The notes below the pieces were generated by a model. It saw only the letters and a list, made by a program, of their open reading frames with translations. It was not told the DNA's origin and did no database searches. From positions 7,936,001 through 8,000,000 of the forward strand of contig OW051497.1 of NCBI GenBank assembly GCA_932521035.1: 64,000 bases of DNA, read 5' to 3'. Below, piece by piece: positions 26,901 through 39,346 of the stretch. Positions within the stretch are counted from its first letter, which is position 1. Each line of letters opens with the position of its first letter. The translations under genes were made by a program, and so were the position numbers. The DNA is from Oscheius dolichura. Its lineage: Eukaryota; Nematoda; Chromadorea; Rhabditida; Rhabditidae.

Positions 26901-27570
26901 ATAGAAGTACCCTGCATAGATTCGCAATATTTCCTTTTATAACACGCTCCCGAAATGTTCCGGAAATACAAATCCATCACCCAATGGTTCCGTTAATAAC
27001 AGCAAGTTAGCTGGCTCAAGGAAAACACGTGAAATCTTTTCCGGTACGAGAAGAGGAACATGAACACTGTCCCATTTGTGGCTTAACCCCACGCGACCCA
27101 CTGAGTACTTTTTACCCCCTAACGAGCACCATAGGGAATATTTGACGACATGGCACTTTTTAAGGATGCACTTCCTTGACTTTCCCAAAAAGTATAAGGA
27201 TCCCTGACCTTATGGTATCCTTAAATGAATGAGTCAGAAGGGGTCTGGGTATGTTTCTGAGGTTTTTGATGGCGAGACCCGATGTGAATTTGACGTACAA
27301 TTAGGGAAAGCTAAAGATAGTTCCCCGTGTGTGTCTACATAAACAATGACGTTAGGATGAGGCATTCCCCATAAGATTTTTAGTTAACTTCATATAGTGA
27401 ACGAAGGTAATTACCGTAAGAATAAAGAAGCCACTTTATGGAGAGAGAGAGAGAGGGGGGAAGATTTTCTAAGAAAAGAAAAATGAACTTACGAAAGCTG
27501 AGATATTAAATGGTCGGCATGTTCTATTATAAAAACATTGAGGATGACCTTCTGCCGTCAACCAGTCCAT
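23960..27570 (-). CDS. peptide GPCR of the sex-peptide / myoinhibitory-peptide receptor (SPRR) type
   Basis: Class A G-protein-coupled receptor at the plasma membrane. Exons join by phase. The extracellular N-terminus has CFYNRTCRPFNIS (27487-27576). TM1-2 follow (WALPLYGYWMPIIVCLTL, HKYLRTPTNYVLLAMAVSEL; about 26664-26890). TM3 contains IWLTVYLAIQRYVYICVP, so the DRY motif is QRY, as in this subfamily. TM4, a Cys-containing second loop (SRRLCYKQQ), TM5 (LVHLMPCVLLVIFTWKLV), a basic third loop (SNRIEKRSV), TM6 (MLVVVILIFLITEIPAA) and TM7 (NVLIVSSYPFRFAIYCG) follow. The tail has FTGRFFPQLIGDKDNSTT and ends at a TAG at 23960-23962; the last exon is less sure. N-RTPTN after TM1 and IQRY are typical of the SPR/sprr group. 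ATG 27570 lies six bases after a TTTTCAG acceptor. The ligand is unknown; myoinhibitory-type peptides are the precedent. Confidence 0.85.
27441..27460. repeat. (GA)n microsatellite with G tract
   Basis: Seven GA units followed by a run of G inside the first large intron of the receptor gene. Confidence 0.8.
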
Positions 27571-27576
27571 CCTTTT

Positions 27577-27586
27577 CTGAAAATAA
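27577..27586 (-). promoter_or_regulatory. probable trans-splice acceptor of the receptor gene
   Basis: On the minus strand, TTATTTTCAG is followed by AAAAGG and then the ATG, leaving a six-base leader. This fits spliced-leader addition; an upstream coding or UTR exon is the alternative. Confidence 0.4.
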
Positions 27587-27589
27587 CAT

Positions 27590-30500
27590 CATCAACGTGG
27601 ATATATTCAAGATCACAGGATGTTGTTGCCAAATAAGAAAAGTGTGGATAAGGAGAGGTAAAATGAAAGCAAATAAATGAAAGTCAAAACATTCCCCTTC
27701 GTCTCAAGCGGAGGACAAAAGATCTGTGTAGATCCCGTCAAGCTTCCAATTATTAGACAAATGTCAAATAGGAATTTAGCCAACACAAGGAGCATTTTGC
27801 AATGGAGACTCCGGGCGAATCGGCGAATGGGCGGGGTCAGTCCTCCGATGAACTACATACGAATGAAACCAACCAAAGGTATGTGTGTGTCTGGGGGCTA
27901 AGGTCAGGGGAGCCTTGTGATTCTTCCACATGAAAGGTGGCATTTCCAATAAGGAACAGAAGCGAAGCCGGGAGTAACCGTCTGGAGGGATCCCCAAGAG
28001 GCCCGCCTGCAACTGCACACTCTCTTCAACAGTTGAAGTGGTCACGTTGTCGGACTAACTTTATTCCTTATTGGGTTGTATCCACCTCCTCGTCATCACA
28101 TATAGGTTTTAGAGCTTCAAAACAAATGTCAAAGAGTAATGAATGTGAGGACATCCCGAAAAGCCTCTCTGGGTTCATTTGGCTCTGATGTGATACCCCT
28201 CCGAAAGAGCAGGCGGACAACCTGTCAACCGGGGAAAGCGTTCAGGTTTCATACAAAAAACGAATAGAGATCCATCTCCCCCACCCACCACATTGAAAAA
28301 TGAGGAAGAAGTTCTCGTGATAGAAATCTGATGCTTACACTCTCAGAGAAGAAAAACGACTAATGTTGCAATATACGAATAGGAAATTAGCTCACAAGGA
28401 TCAAAGTCAAATCCTAACGTGTGAGCTTTCAAGAAATGGCGTGTCTCTCCAGAGATGGGAAATGTGCTCAATATGAAAACAATAGTTTTTTTTTCATTTA
28501 AAGGCTATGTTCAAAGCAGATTGTTATGGTTAAAAGTCTCCGCTTCTTGAAGCAGAAAAAGCAGGCGACCTGTTTACCTGAAATTAATCATGCCATCAAA
28601 AGGAGTACGAAGGGTGTCTCGCTATAAACATCTTCTTCGGGAAAATATAACTCTGTTTTTGAATATGTGCCAAAAGAGCAGGTGGGGATGAGGATTCTAG
28701 ACAATTAGAAAGAGACTCCGGATTAGTAGCACAAACTGCGAAGGCGGGGGAGAGAGGGTAATTTTCTATAGTTCCAGAGCACGCCTTATTCACCCGGATT
28801 AGTATCTCATATATTTTGTAGCAGCAGAAATAATCCACTACGCCTACGACTAGTTCAAACGGGCAAAAATGTGCAGAGAGGAGAGAGTTAGATGACATTT
28901 ACCGATGTGGCGTCCTACCGGGGAAGAGTAACATTGGAATGATGGACACGCTGGCCTTCGCTAGGAAACCCCCCAAAATCCCCCCTTTAATCTACTCACC
29001 AGTGCCTTAAAAGGTACACTAGGGCGTATTTGAATTGGCGGTTGCTTAGCTACTGTAAGGCGCATTTTACAACATTTTTACTTGAGCCGTTTTTCTAGCT
29101 TTCTTTTTAGCAAACTTCCTTGTTCTGTTCACAAATATGTGAAACAAAGGCTGGTTAACAGACAATAAAAAAGAACGATATATTTAAAGAGAAACGCTGT
29201 GGATAGAGGAGGAAAATGGAAAATGTTTTTGCTTGAAATGACTACAATTAATGGAAGTACCATACCTCAATAGTTTTTTTTAAATAAGAGACCACAGCTT
29301 TGATAAATATTTTAATGGGTGTTTACATGAGGACCGTCGAATGTTCCTTTCCTAGAGCAGAGCACGATCTCTTATTTTTCACGCTATTGTAATTTCCCGC
29401 TGTTTTCAGCTAGGGCTTTTCCAAGAACACATCCTATTCCCCTTTTCTTGTCAGAAAGATGAACACAGGGAACGTCACAAAAGAAGAAAAGTCAGGTGGA
29501 AACGCACCACAAACTACTCCCGCCAACACAACAAGAGTGATTGAACCGTAAAAATTAATAGAACGCTATTGTAGACGCCCCTTTTTCTTTTATAAGATCA
29601 CTGTACGAGAAGATTATAGACACCTCGAAGGAAGCGGAGAAGTTCTATGGAACGGACCGAGAGTGAATTAGGTTGCCCTCGAGCCCTCTAGTAACCGAAT
29701 TAACTTGAGCTAACCCGGACGGTGAATCCCAGAAGCGAGTCGTCTCTAAGAAAACCACACACAATCATGGAAAGGGGAAAAGCAGAGGAGGCGAGAACTT
29801 TTTAAGTGATGAGGGGATGCAATCGGAGGGAGGCACGTCTACCCTTCTATTTTTCCAAAACTAAACGAAGTTCCTTAATATGTAAGGAAAAAGTACGGAA
29901 TTAAGAAGGCAATAGACAATAAGTTTTCACACTTCCCCGGTCTAAAACAATCCCTGTCCACCCCCCAAAAAAACGGGATGGCAACAAATTTGGTTTATGA
30001 GCTCTCTCGTACGGGGGAATGTCTATTAAAGGAGACGACAAGACATCTCCCGAACTTTTAGAAATACGCGGAGAGACGTGGTTAGAACTTCTAGAGGCTA
30101 ATTGAAAGCTTATCGCGTCGGGAAACGAAAAGAGGAAGTGGTCTTTTGACATCTCCTAAACTGTTTAGTTCACTAGCAGCAACTGAGCGGAGGGGCATTT
30201 CCTTCTTCTTGTTTACCCTGGAATTTAGAAAATTCTTAAGGTTAAATGAGCATGGCGACTGATCTGCAGCGGCATATTGCAACAAACTGATGACAACAAG
30301 TCAATTTTGTGAAGGGCGTGAAGCCGACCGGGTAAAAAGAGGCCGGCATACCTCAACCGTGTGACGAAGTGGGGCATAACTTTTGATTGGAATCTTAACT
30401 GATGATTGTTAAGCGAGTGGAGGTGCTCCCAGACGGTGTAATAACTACCTCTAGCTAACTTCCTGCTTCAATTTTCCTTTGATTATTCCTAGTCTAACTG

Positions 30501-33500
30501 ACAATGACTTGTTATTTTTCACCCCTTTTCAATGTGAAAATTGAATAACAGAGATGGCTAACAACACTTCCTCCTCTCCGAGACTTCGAATGATTTTAAG
30601 AGACTAGAGTAGGCGGTTCAGATTTCTGGCAGAACACGTAACCAAATTCAATTTGTCACTGGCTTTGGGGGAATAGGATAAGGCCATGGTAAAGCGGAAC
30701 ATTCCAGTCTGGTCTTCGAATTAGGGAAACCCCGAGATTACTGTACCAGCAAGAGCAAGATTTTAAGAGAATTGACACATTGGACGGATTCCAGTAGAAG
30801 CAGATGACTCAGTCATCAAGATGCAAATTAAAGTTGGACCTGGGAGGATGGCCCCCGGATCCCACTGCACCCCGGCTCAAGTAACAAGCGAAAATGCTGA
30901 ATGAAACCGAATCAATGTGGAGGCATGTGCATCATAAGTTAGCATTGAGCAATTAGGAGAGCCCTAGCTCCAATACAGAGAGGGCTTTCTGTGTCAGAAG
31001 TGTCAAAACAACGGCAGGGAGACATCTCTTGTACTGGTGTTTATAGGTAAGGGGATAGAAGTCAATCTCAACACCAAATAAAGAGCTACATGGGGTAGTC
31101 AAGCAATTTAAAGACATTTTATCCCAGTGAAAGCGAATAAATTTGCTAAATTGTTTGTGCCTACCCAAATAGCAAAGTTTAGAAAACAAGAAGGGCACAT
31201 TTCCACAATTCGATCCTCATTTCGATGTTGTTTCAGAAAGGCGTGATGTGATTTTATTTTATGGGGGATACGGTACTACTACTTCCAACTCGTTTAAAAA
31301 TCAACCCGGAATTCTCTTAAGATTGTTTTCACGTGAGCTTTCGAAGCTCCTTGGATAGAAGCTTCACTTCTTAAAATTATTGACACTGACAGTGTGAACT
31401 GGCAAACAACGGGTGGAAAATGGTCAAAAAGAACGAACCAATCAAGGTAGCACCTGGGCAAGACATATTTTCGTGCTCTCTACCCTTTAAATAACCTTCG
31501 GTATAGCTAATTTTTCCTCGCTTGAATATTAGACGCTTTCTAGACATAAATGATTAGGAGTCGGAGAACAGTGGAGTTTCTATGCGTGCTTGAATCAAAA
31601 GATGTCTGGGAAAGAGACGCCCTTGTTTCAGGGCGTAAATTGGGAGTCATGAAGTACGGTAGATTTTAAAAGAAGGACTTGAACTGGCGCCAAATAGTAG
31701 TTTTTTATTAAAGAGATCAAAACAACACTACCAATGTGTGTGTTATCCTCTTTATGGCTTCATTTTCAAATTGAAATTCTCTTCCAGCCACTTGAACTTT
31801 AGACTCCCGCTTTAAATCAGTCACGAATAAGTCACTAATATTATTTCTGGTCAATATCAATCAGTTCAAAAACTATCATAAAATGAACGACCGCGTGGAA
31901 ATGAAAATGTTCTTTAATTTGGCAACAGCTCGTGTGCCCTCTTTGAACACCTGCCGCCGGAAACCTTTTTTTGCTAGTTTATGGCCCTACTAACTTATGT
32001 GCGAGAAGTTATCTATAGGGCCAGTCTAAGTGGATACCTGATAAGGGGGCATGTAGACGAAAGAAGCAGCAGGTCCTCGCACTTCCGGCACTACCATAGG
32101 ATCCAAAAAGGGGTGGAGTAAAGAAGAAGAAGAGGGAGAGGACGGTTACATAAGATATCGACGACTGCAATTAGTGACTTCCTTTAGCTCGCGACGCTGG
32201 CCGAAGCCCTGATGAAACTAATTTTCTCGATTTTTAGACGGTGTGAAGTCACAATTAGGATACGTTAGGGCGAATACCACCACGCCTTTTCTGAGAGTAG
32301 ATGAGCAACGAGCATCATCTCCGAGAAAGTGAACTCTTCCAATTCAATTCCGGGAAGAAACGAAAGTATCAATTGTTTTTTTGATTCATTTTCGTAGAAG
32401 GGAGCACACACGCTGAAAGGATTGGTGGCCAGGGGAAGCCAATTGTCGCGGGAGTGCGCAAAAAGTGGACATCCAAGACGCGGTCATTAACTATAGAAAG
32501 AAGGATTCATGGCCAAGGAGGACCTTACACTGATAATACGAATTACAGTCATTTTTACTTAGAAATAATGTTATAGAGAAAAAATAGAGAGAAAAACTAA
32601 ATAGAGGAGAGTGGAAACAATCGAGTGTTTGTCATGTTATCCGGGGACAGTCTGTTGCAATTGGCATTGTTTTGTCTACACGAGGTGGTAAATAAACCCC
32701 AGTTATGGATAGAACCATTGTTTAAACAATTGTTAGAAGGTTTGGGGAATGGAATAGTCAAAACATGACTAAGGAGGCCGGGAATTGGTACGTTCTCTGT
32801 TCTAATCCGAAAATGGGACAAGTTAGAGGAGGAAAGAGGCACAATGCGTTCATTTTAACTTCAGAAGGTCCTATAGAACGCAGAGACACCGTATAGGCAA
32901 GTATTTTGCTACAGAAATGTGACTTCTCCACGTGAGATTCGTTCAGCATTTCGTATTTCCGCATTCACCTCAGGAAATAACTGGGGAAATGAGAGATGAC
33001 CACAAAGGAAGAAGTAACTTATTATTCCATAACACTGTCTAGCCAGACTAATAAAATAATGCCTAAGTTCAGTTTTCTCTCGGAAAATAGTTAGGGCGGG
33101 CGAATTCCTCAGTAAAGATCTCAAACATTAGGGGGATCTCCCCCTAATATTGTTGCTGTTATTAATGGTCTTTAAGCCCAGAACTTTTAGGAATTACGGA
33201 CTGCTTTTTTTTAGATCCCTTAGTCGTCCCCTCTTCTGGTGTTGAAAACCCCCTCACATACATCATCGAAAGTCAAAAATTGTCAGGATACACAACACAG
33301 GATTTATAGAGACTAAGGGCGGATAAGATCGTCTAAAAGTGACGATGTTCCTGTCCTATAGAGAGTTCTTGGTTACTTTTACAAAGCAAATTAAGAGAAA
33401 ATAATTAAAAGAGATAAAATCAAAACAAACAGGAGGAGACGAAAGTCATGGACCACACACTTAAACCCGCTCAAAAAACCAAGTCAGCTGCTGCCATGTG

Positions 33501-33846
33501 AAAATGAAGCCCATTGAGAACACCTCACAGCAACGCGGCTATGATCGGCTTATCGTATTTATATGAGGTGGAATCAAAAAGAGAAACAGCAACACGTGCG
33601 GGTACTTTTTGGGTCTTCGTGGCGAGATCACAACATTAAAACAGGATTATCTTCACTTTAAATTTATTAGAATAAGAGCAATTTAATTTTATCAACTGGT
33701 AATAATGGATGGAGATCGCCGGGAGATGATGTGCACAAAAGTTGGGAGAAAGAGATAATGAACAAAGTGAGCATCTGATGATAAAAGCTATAGGGTGGAA
33801 TTGTGTGAGAGAGATCAACCGATAGATCAATGGCAAACAAAAGCTT
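27590..33846. other. 6.3 kb gene-poor stretch upstream of the receptor
   Basis: No reading frame with recognisable domains or coherent splicing was found on either strand. The receptor promoter should lie at the left end and the 3' UTR of the four-TM gene at the right end. It contains a 22-base inverted repeat at 33127-33148. Confidence 0.4.
33127..33148. repeat. perfect short inverted repeat (10-base arms, 2-base centre)
   Basis: The arms ATTAGGGGGA and TCCCCCTAAT are exact reverse complements around TC. It could form a tight hairpin or be a palindromic protein-binding site. Nothing nearby indicates a function. Confidence 0.7.
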
Positions 33847-34501
33847 CTACGCAAGTATCTCTGACAGGGAGAGAAGGAACATTAGTGTAAAGAAACAGAT
33901 CCCGACGGACCACAAGCCGAAAAGGGCAAACGTCGCCGAACAAAAGCTGAAATTTAATTATGAATTTGGTCAAAAACAGGCGACGGCAACTTACCAGATT
34001 GAACCGGCCAGGAATAGAACAACCGAGGTCACGTAGAGCAGAGGGGAACGCTTGCTCCATTTGGATAGACTGCCATATTTCAAATACAAATAAAGCCCGC
34101 AGGAAAGGGAGACCACATAGAAGAGAAAGGAGGCATGCATCAGATTCCTGAATCATTTATCCGTCTTTTTAGGGTGTAGAAGTTTTTAGAACCGTAGCTT
34201 ATTCTTTTAAAAAGCTTAAAATAAAACAAATAGGCAACTTACCAGTTGACTTTATGACTAAACCAAACGGACATGGGCAGTTGAAATAGCCATACAGTCA
34301 AAGCAAACACGACAATCCAAAGGATAGAAGCAATCTGTAATAATACACTTCCATAAAGTCCCTACTACTTTCAAAACTCACGTCCCAATTGCCTTCGGGC
34401 TCTCCGGCTGTGCTCGTCACTGTGGCATACATCTCCTCCGATTTTCTCCCCGGGTGTCTCATTCGACGAACTTCTATTCCCGAATCCTGTAAGCGAATCA
34501 T
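33847..34501 (-). CDS. small four-transmembrane protein of unknown family
   Basis: Four exons (34382-34501, 34243-34334, 33995-34147, 33847-33946) join perfectly in phase and give a 154-residue protein ending at TAG. A cytoplasmic-looking basic N-terminus (SGIEVRRMRHPGRKSEEMYA) is followed by four hydrophobic segments: IASILWIVVFALTVWLFQLP, MHASFLFYVVSLSCGLYLYL, LLYVTSVVLFLAGSICFCSA and FGLWSVGICFFTLMFLLSL. The loops are very short; only YGSLSKWSKRSP between TM2 and TM3 is clearly polar. This resembles MARVEL-like or small TMEM topology, and it lacks the large cysteine loop of claudins and tetraspanins. I cannot name the family. Intron sizes are about 45-100 bases. The reading frame and splice sites are convincing even without a family match. 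Confidence 0.75.
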
Positions 34502-37500
34502 TTTTACGGGTGAAAATTGAAATCAAAGCAGAAAACGAATGTTGTCATGGAAACTTGCAAGTATAGACTCTGCAGGACGTTGCAAATTGCACCCTAGACA
34601 ATGCAGGCGGGCTAAGATGGCGATAGAAAAAAATCCAATTGTTTAAAAACGAGCTGTTCCTTAGGAACTACACTGCTCTGGAAGGTATAATATATAAAGT
34701 TTGGCCAGCTTGAGGCTGATGACCCCTCAAGGAAGGGATAAACAAGGAACGCAAACAAATCCAGCCAGCGACACCAGGAACATATTATTGTGTTTGGGCA
34801 TATAGGTCGAAAACATAAGGAAAATGTAGCAGCAATGCGCAAAACAAGCTCTAACCAAATGTTTTTCTATTTTAGTGCAACGGTTTCCTTACAAAATGCG
34901 CAATTTCCTTTAATTTGCGTAGAATGCGTCGAAATTTTTTTAAATGCAATGACTAGTTACGAAATAACTTATTACTCATCGCAAATAATATTATTACTCC
35001 TTTTTGAACGTTATTATATAGATTTTATAGTAAATATATATGATTTTAAGAGGTGTGTTTATTAATATTGTTTAAATATAACTCACTCTGCTCTCCACAG
35101 TGCATCCGGTATCCAAACGTCTTCTTAAAGCATCATCCATTACTCATAGTACAGTTCACAATGTTGCTATTTACCAGTTCTTCAAATTGAGATTTGCGAG
35201 GGGTAACAGAATACTCCCGTTCGGCGGCAGGGTCTTCGTGGCGGGAGCCAGGAATTTTTGGCAAATAGCCCCGTCGTTTATCACTAAGCGCTGGCTGATT
35301 TGTTTTCACACATGCGAGCCAAATTTGGAGACATTTTCCCACATAAGCAATACAGGAGTCCTTGGATGAGGTATTTTGCCTTTCTTTTCTATAAATTTCT
35401 CGCAAAGCGTGGGAAAAATCTAATTTTATTTATTTCTTCGTTTTTTCGCGTTTCTTTTCAATTTTTTTTCACATTATTTACACAATATTCATTAACTACT
35501 TAAAATAAACTAAGAACGTCATAATATCAAGCATTTTGAGCCATTCAAGTACCTGCAAACTGCGGGTGACCCAGAAATCAGCCGGTCTCGGGCGCCTTTG
35601 CCCTTTTTCTCTGCCATTAATCCTTCTCTTGCTCTATTCCTTCACTTTCCCCTCATTGATTATTGATTTCTTGTTCAATGTACTCTGAAAATCGATTTTA
35701 TTCTCAATTGATGTGCTTTCTTGATAAATAATCCAAATTAGGGATGATATTTAAACAGATAAGATCAGGTTTATTTTTTCCTACGCTTTCCGGTTGAGAT
35801 TAATCATCGTTTTCCCTATCTTCGCTTGCTTTTTTTTTCATTGAAAAATCACTGCTTTCGCTTTCTACTAAGATTTTTGAATTTACAATAATATTCTCAA
35901 CATCTTAATAAAAGGGAAAGGTAGCAACTGTCGCGCAATTTTTGTGCATCCAAGGAGCAAATTTTGTTTTCTCCAGTCGTTCTTCTCTCTTCCTAAAAAC
36001 CTTTGCTTCGTGAAGGGAGCTGCTTTGAATTGCTGTTTCCCTCCATCGATTCCCACTGAGATGTCTCGCTATTCCTCTTTCGGTTTACTTCTCTGTCCGC
36101 TGTTTTGTCGTATCAATTAGGGTGCAGCCATTCTCTTCCTCCCTAACCTCTCTACACCCTCTTCATCTTCTCTTCAAAATTCTTTTATTTATTTCCTGCT
36201 TCCCTTGACCGATTGCTCTCCCTCTCTCACTCCCACAAAGCTGGTGAAAAACGCTAGCTCGCAGGCGGCTCTCTTTCTCCCCTACACAACGCTAATTCTA
36301 CTATACATTTAATTTTGTCGGATTGCTTCCTCCCGTTCGATTTCATAAAAAAAGGGTGTGGGCTTCTATAGGGGATAAATGAATCCGCTTGAAAGAGCAG
36401 CGTGCGTAAGTGACGAGAGTTTTAGGTATCCTGTCTGAACTGGCTATTCAATGAAGAATAATTCTAATCCTAGACGGGCCGGGGATGCTCCATTCATATC
36501 CTGCACTATAAATGCTCCCCCTCACTGGCTTCTCTTCCCATTTATGAAGTTAATTTTTTCGCCTCCGCTTCTCTAACCAACAGACCATTAATGTCACGGA
36601 ATCCGGCCGGCCTTCTCGCGTTTCCTGAATTCAATTTCGTCGTTGAACAATGCAATTGATAAAATATAATCATAAAAGAATGAAAAATGGGATGGTGCGT
36701 GGGCAGCAGACCATGAGCTTACTTGAACTTTGTTTCTTTATTTTTTTTTGGTGTCTTTTGCTAATTCCTTTGTATTTCTCCCTCTTTCTGTACGAAAATA
36801 GTCCACAGAACTGTAAAACACAGGTTTCACAATATTTCTACACATTTTGTATGCCTACCCACTCTTTTACGTGAAATAGATGTCTTATCTTGCGGCGACT
36901 CTGCGGTCGCTTCGGCTGCTTTTTGGACTATGACTACTCAAAATTGAAATCTTAGATTTCCTCCTGGCGCAGTATCGTTTGAGCTGTTTTCTCCTCCAGG
37001 GGCAGAAGATGGAGGAGGGGTGGAATAATCTTCTCCTGCATGAATTCCACAAGCCAATCCATGAATCACAACCACAAGGTCTACCTCCGTTTTTATTCAT
37101 TATTCTTCATGTTTTGAATTCTTACCATTCTTACACCCACCGCGAACCATCTCTTTCATGTTTTGGTCAGGGAAATTCCCATTTCTACGGCGAATTCTTC
37201 GCACAAATGAGTTTCCTATCGTTTTCTATCTAGTCTCGAGCTTATATTTGTGTTTATCGAACGCAACCTGATAGAAGCTCAGAAATTCCATAGACAGCTT
37301 CAAAAATCAGAAAAATCTGGCCAGAACTTTCAAAGTTATTACTGATTCCGCTAAAATACACTTTTTATTATGGGTTCCACCCGCATCTGAGAACAACAGT
37401 GTTCTTTTAAAAATTCATAGCTAATTTAGTTTAACAATAGCCCTCCAAGTATCAGGAATTATTAACAAAATACACATCACCGAACTTAAGTGATCTGATA

Positions 37501-39290
37501 ATAGCGAGATACACATCATTGGGAAAAACAAGTTGCCTCCTCAACTTTGTTCGCTATTGTCCTGCTTAATTCAACCGCATAGCTACTTTATAAATTATTT
37601 TCCCCCGCAAATATTCAATCAGATCCAAATTCCCCCTCATATTCAAAGGTTTGCAGAATTGCTCATTAGTCCCCCTGCCGCTGTGGGACTTCCTTGTCTG
37701 TAGCCTACTTTTCTCATCCTTTTTCTACCCAATCTTTATGGAAAACGGTTAAACCGGGAAGTTAATAAGTAAAAAATGGAAGGCGAAAGCCCCCATGACT
37801 TATATTATTTGAGGGGGCTGGATTAATGCGACTGACGCGTGAGGAACACTTTCATAGAGGGAGGGAGGGGACTCCCTCCATCATCACTGGCCCCTTCCTA
37901 GTACATTTCGACATTTTGTACCGGTACCGGGAGATTTGCGCCATTTCTTTCACAACGCCCTTTGGCAGCTGTTCAACGTGTTTTCTGTTGATAACGCTGA
38001 GTCAGAGACCACATAACTCCTAAGCATCATTTCTCTACTCGGCTTAATGCCCGTGACTTGGTCTTTCTTTCATTTCTAGACGGAAATGTTACTGTTCCCT
38101 GTTCAAAGACAGTCATCCCCGTAAAACTTATAGTAATACCGCTTTCCTAAGCGAATCTATCGTAAATCCAGCTCTGTTGAAAGCAAGTGATTCAATGGTT
38201 CACAGAGTTAGCCTCTTTTAATGTTATTTGCTGGGTAAGGAAGCGTGTGACTACTCTGTCTAGGAGACGCAGCCGCCTTTTCAATCCCTCAGGTCTTTTT
38301 TATCCTCGTGGCCAGCTGTCTGTCTCCTCCCCTTCAATCCTTTCATATCTGCTCTTTGAGGGTAAAACAGACATTTCCGTTCTCCGTTCTCTACTTTCTC
38401 ACGAGACTTCGTTACCGGGGTTTCCCGAAGTTGAAGCCGTTACACGTGTCTCACTCTTTCTTCCGTTAACTGGGATATAACCAACTTAGTCTGCTGCATC
38501 TGTTTTTTTTTGCCTTTGATGGGAGAAAAAGAAAAACGGCTCCAAAAATTCAGAAGTTCAAGAAGACTAGACAATGGTTGGGCGGGATTTCTTTGTTTTC
38601 TCGTTGCTTTACAGGAACGAACCCCTGCTCGTACCTGTGCCGCCTGAAAATCTCGGGTCCCCCAGCGACTATTTCTGTGATTTTGTAAAATAATCTATAG
38701 GTCAGCTTGCTTTCCCTCACTCGCGTTCCCCTTTCCACCTGCTGGTCATCCCCTGCAAAAATAGTTTACCTAGCTACATTTATCCCACGATCGGAGGATG
38801 CGTAACCTTATTTTGGGGACTTTTGACCCTCACTGTCTGGGATGATTCATTTGACATTTGACACTGTTGTGCTTTCCATAAACAAGGGGACTTTCCCATC
38901 TCTGTCTCACCCTCTCCTTGCTATCGCTTGGTCTCTGGCTCCTCCCCCAGTAGAGGGGCCCCTCACTACCGCAATTGCAGCATTTTGTGCGTCTTTCTTT
39001 GGGATCTTTAAAAGAAAAATCGCTTCACTTGACCTTTGTTGGCCTCCCGCTCCTAAAAGAAAGTGTCTGTGACTCAACGTCGAAAAGCTGACTGATGACG
39101 CACTAGAATGATTGCTGGTGTGAGAGAGAAGCATGTCGTCCGTGGCCATCATGATTCGGGCTTTGTGAAAAGAATGACCTGGTCCCTATTGTCTCCTCCT
39201 CTCTTCCTTCTATCTTTTCTTTTTTCAACTTAAAAATTCGATTAAAATGATCTATTTTAGGTGATATCCTATGCGTCGGGAATTTTAACA
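34502..39290. other. 4.8 kb gene-poor, locally very AT-rich stretch
   Basis: Contains several strongly AT-rich blocks (34860-35070, 35400-35520) and pyrimidine-rich blocks (36120-36260). No exon chain or domain was recognised. It probably holds the promoters of the divergent flanking genes: the four-TM gene on the left strand and the MAP kinase kinase on the right. Confidence 0.4.
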
Positions 39291-39309
39291 AGAGAGAGAG
39301 AGAGAGAGA
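39291..39309. repeat. (AG)n microsatellite near the MAPKK start
   Basis: Nine AG units ending 38 bases before the kinase start codon. GA tracts can act as promoter elements (GAGA-type), but this is only a position-based suggestion. Confidence 0.7.
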
Positions 39310-39346
39310 ATCCAGTTAGTTATATATAACTCCAAGTGTACGCATC

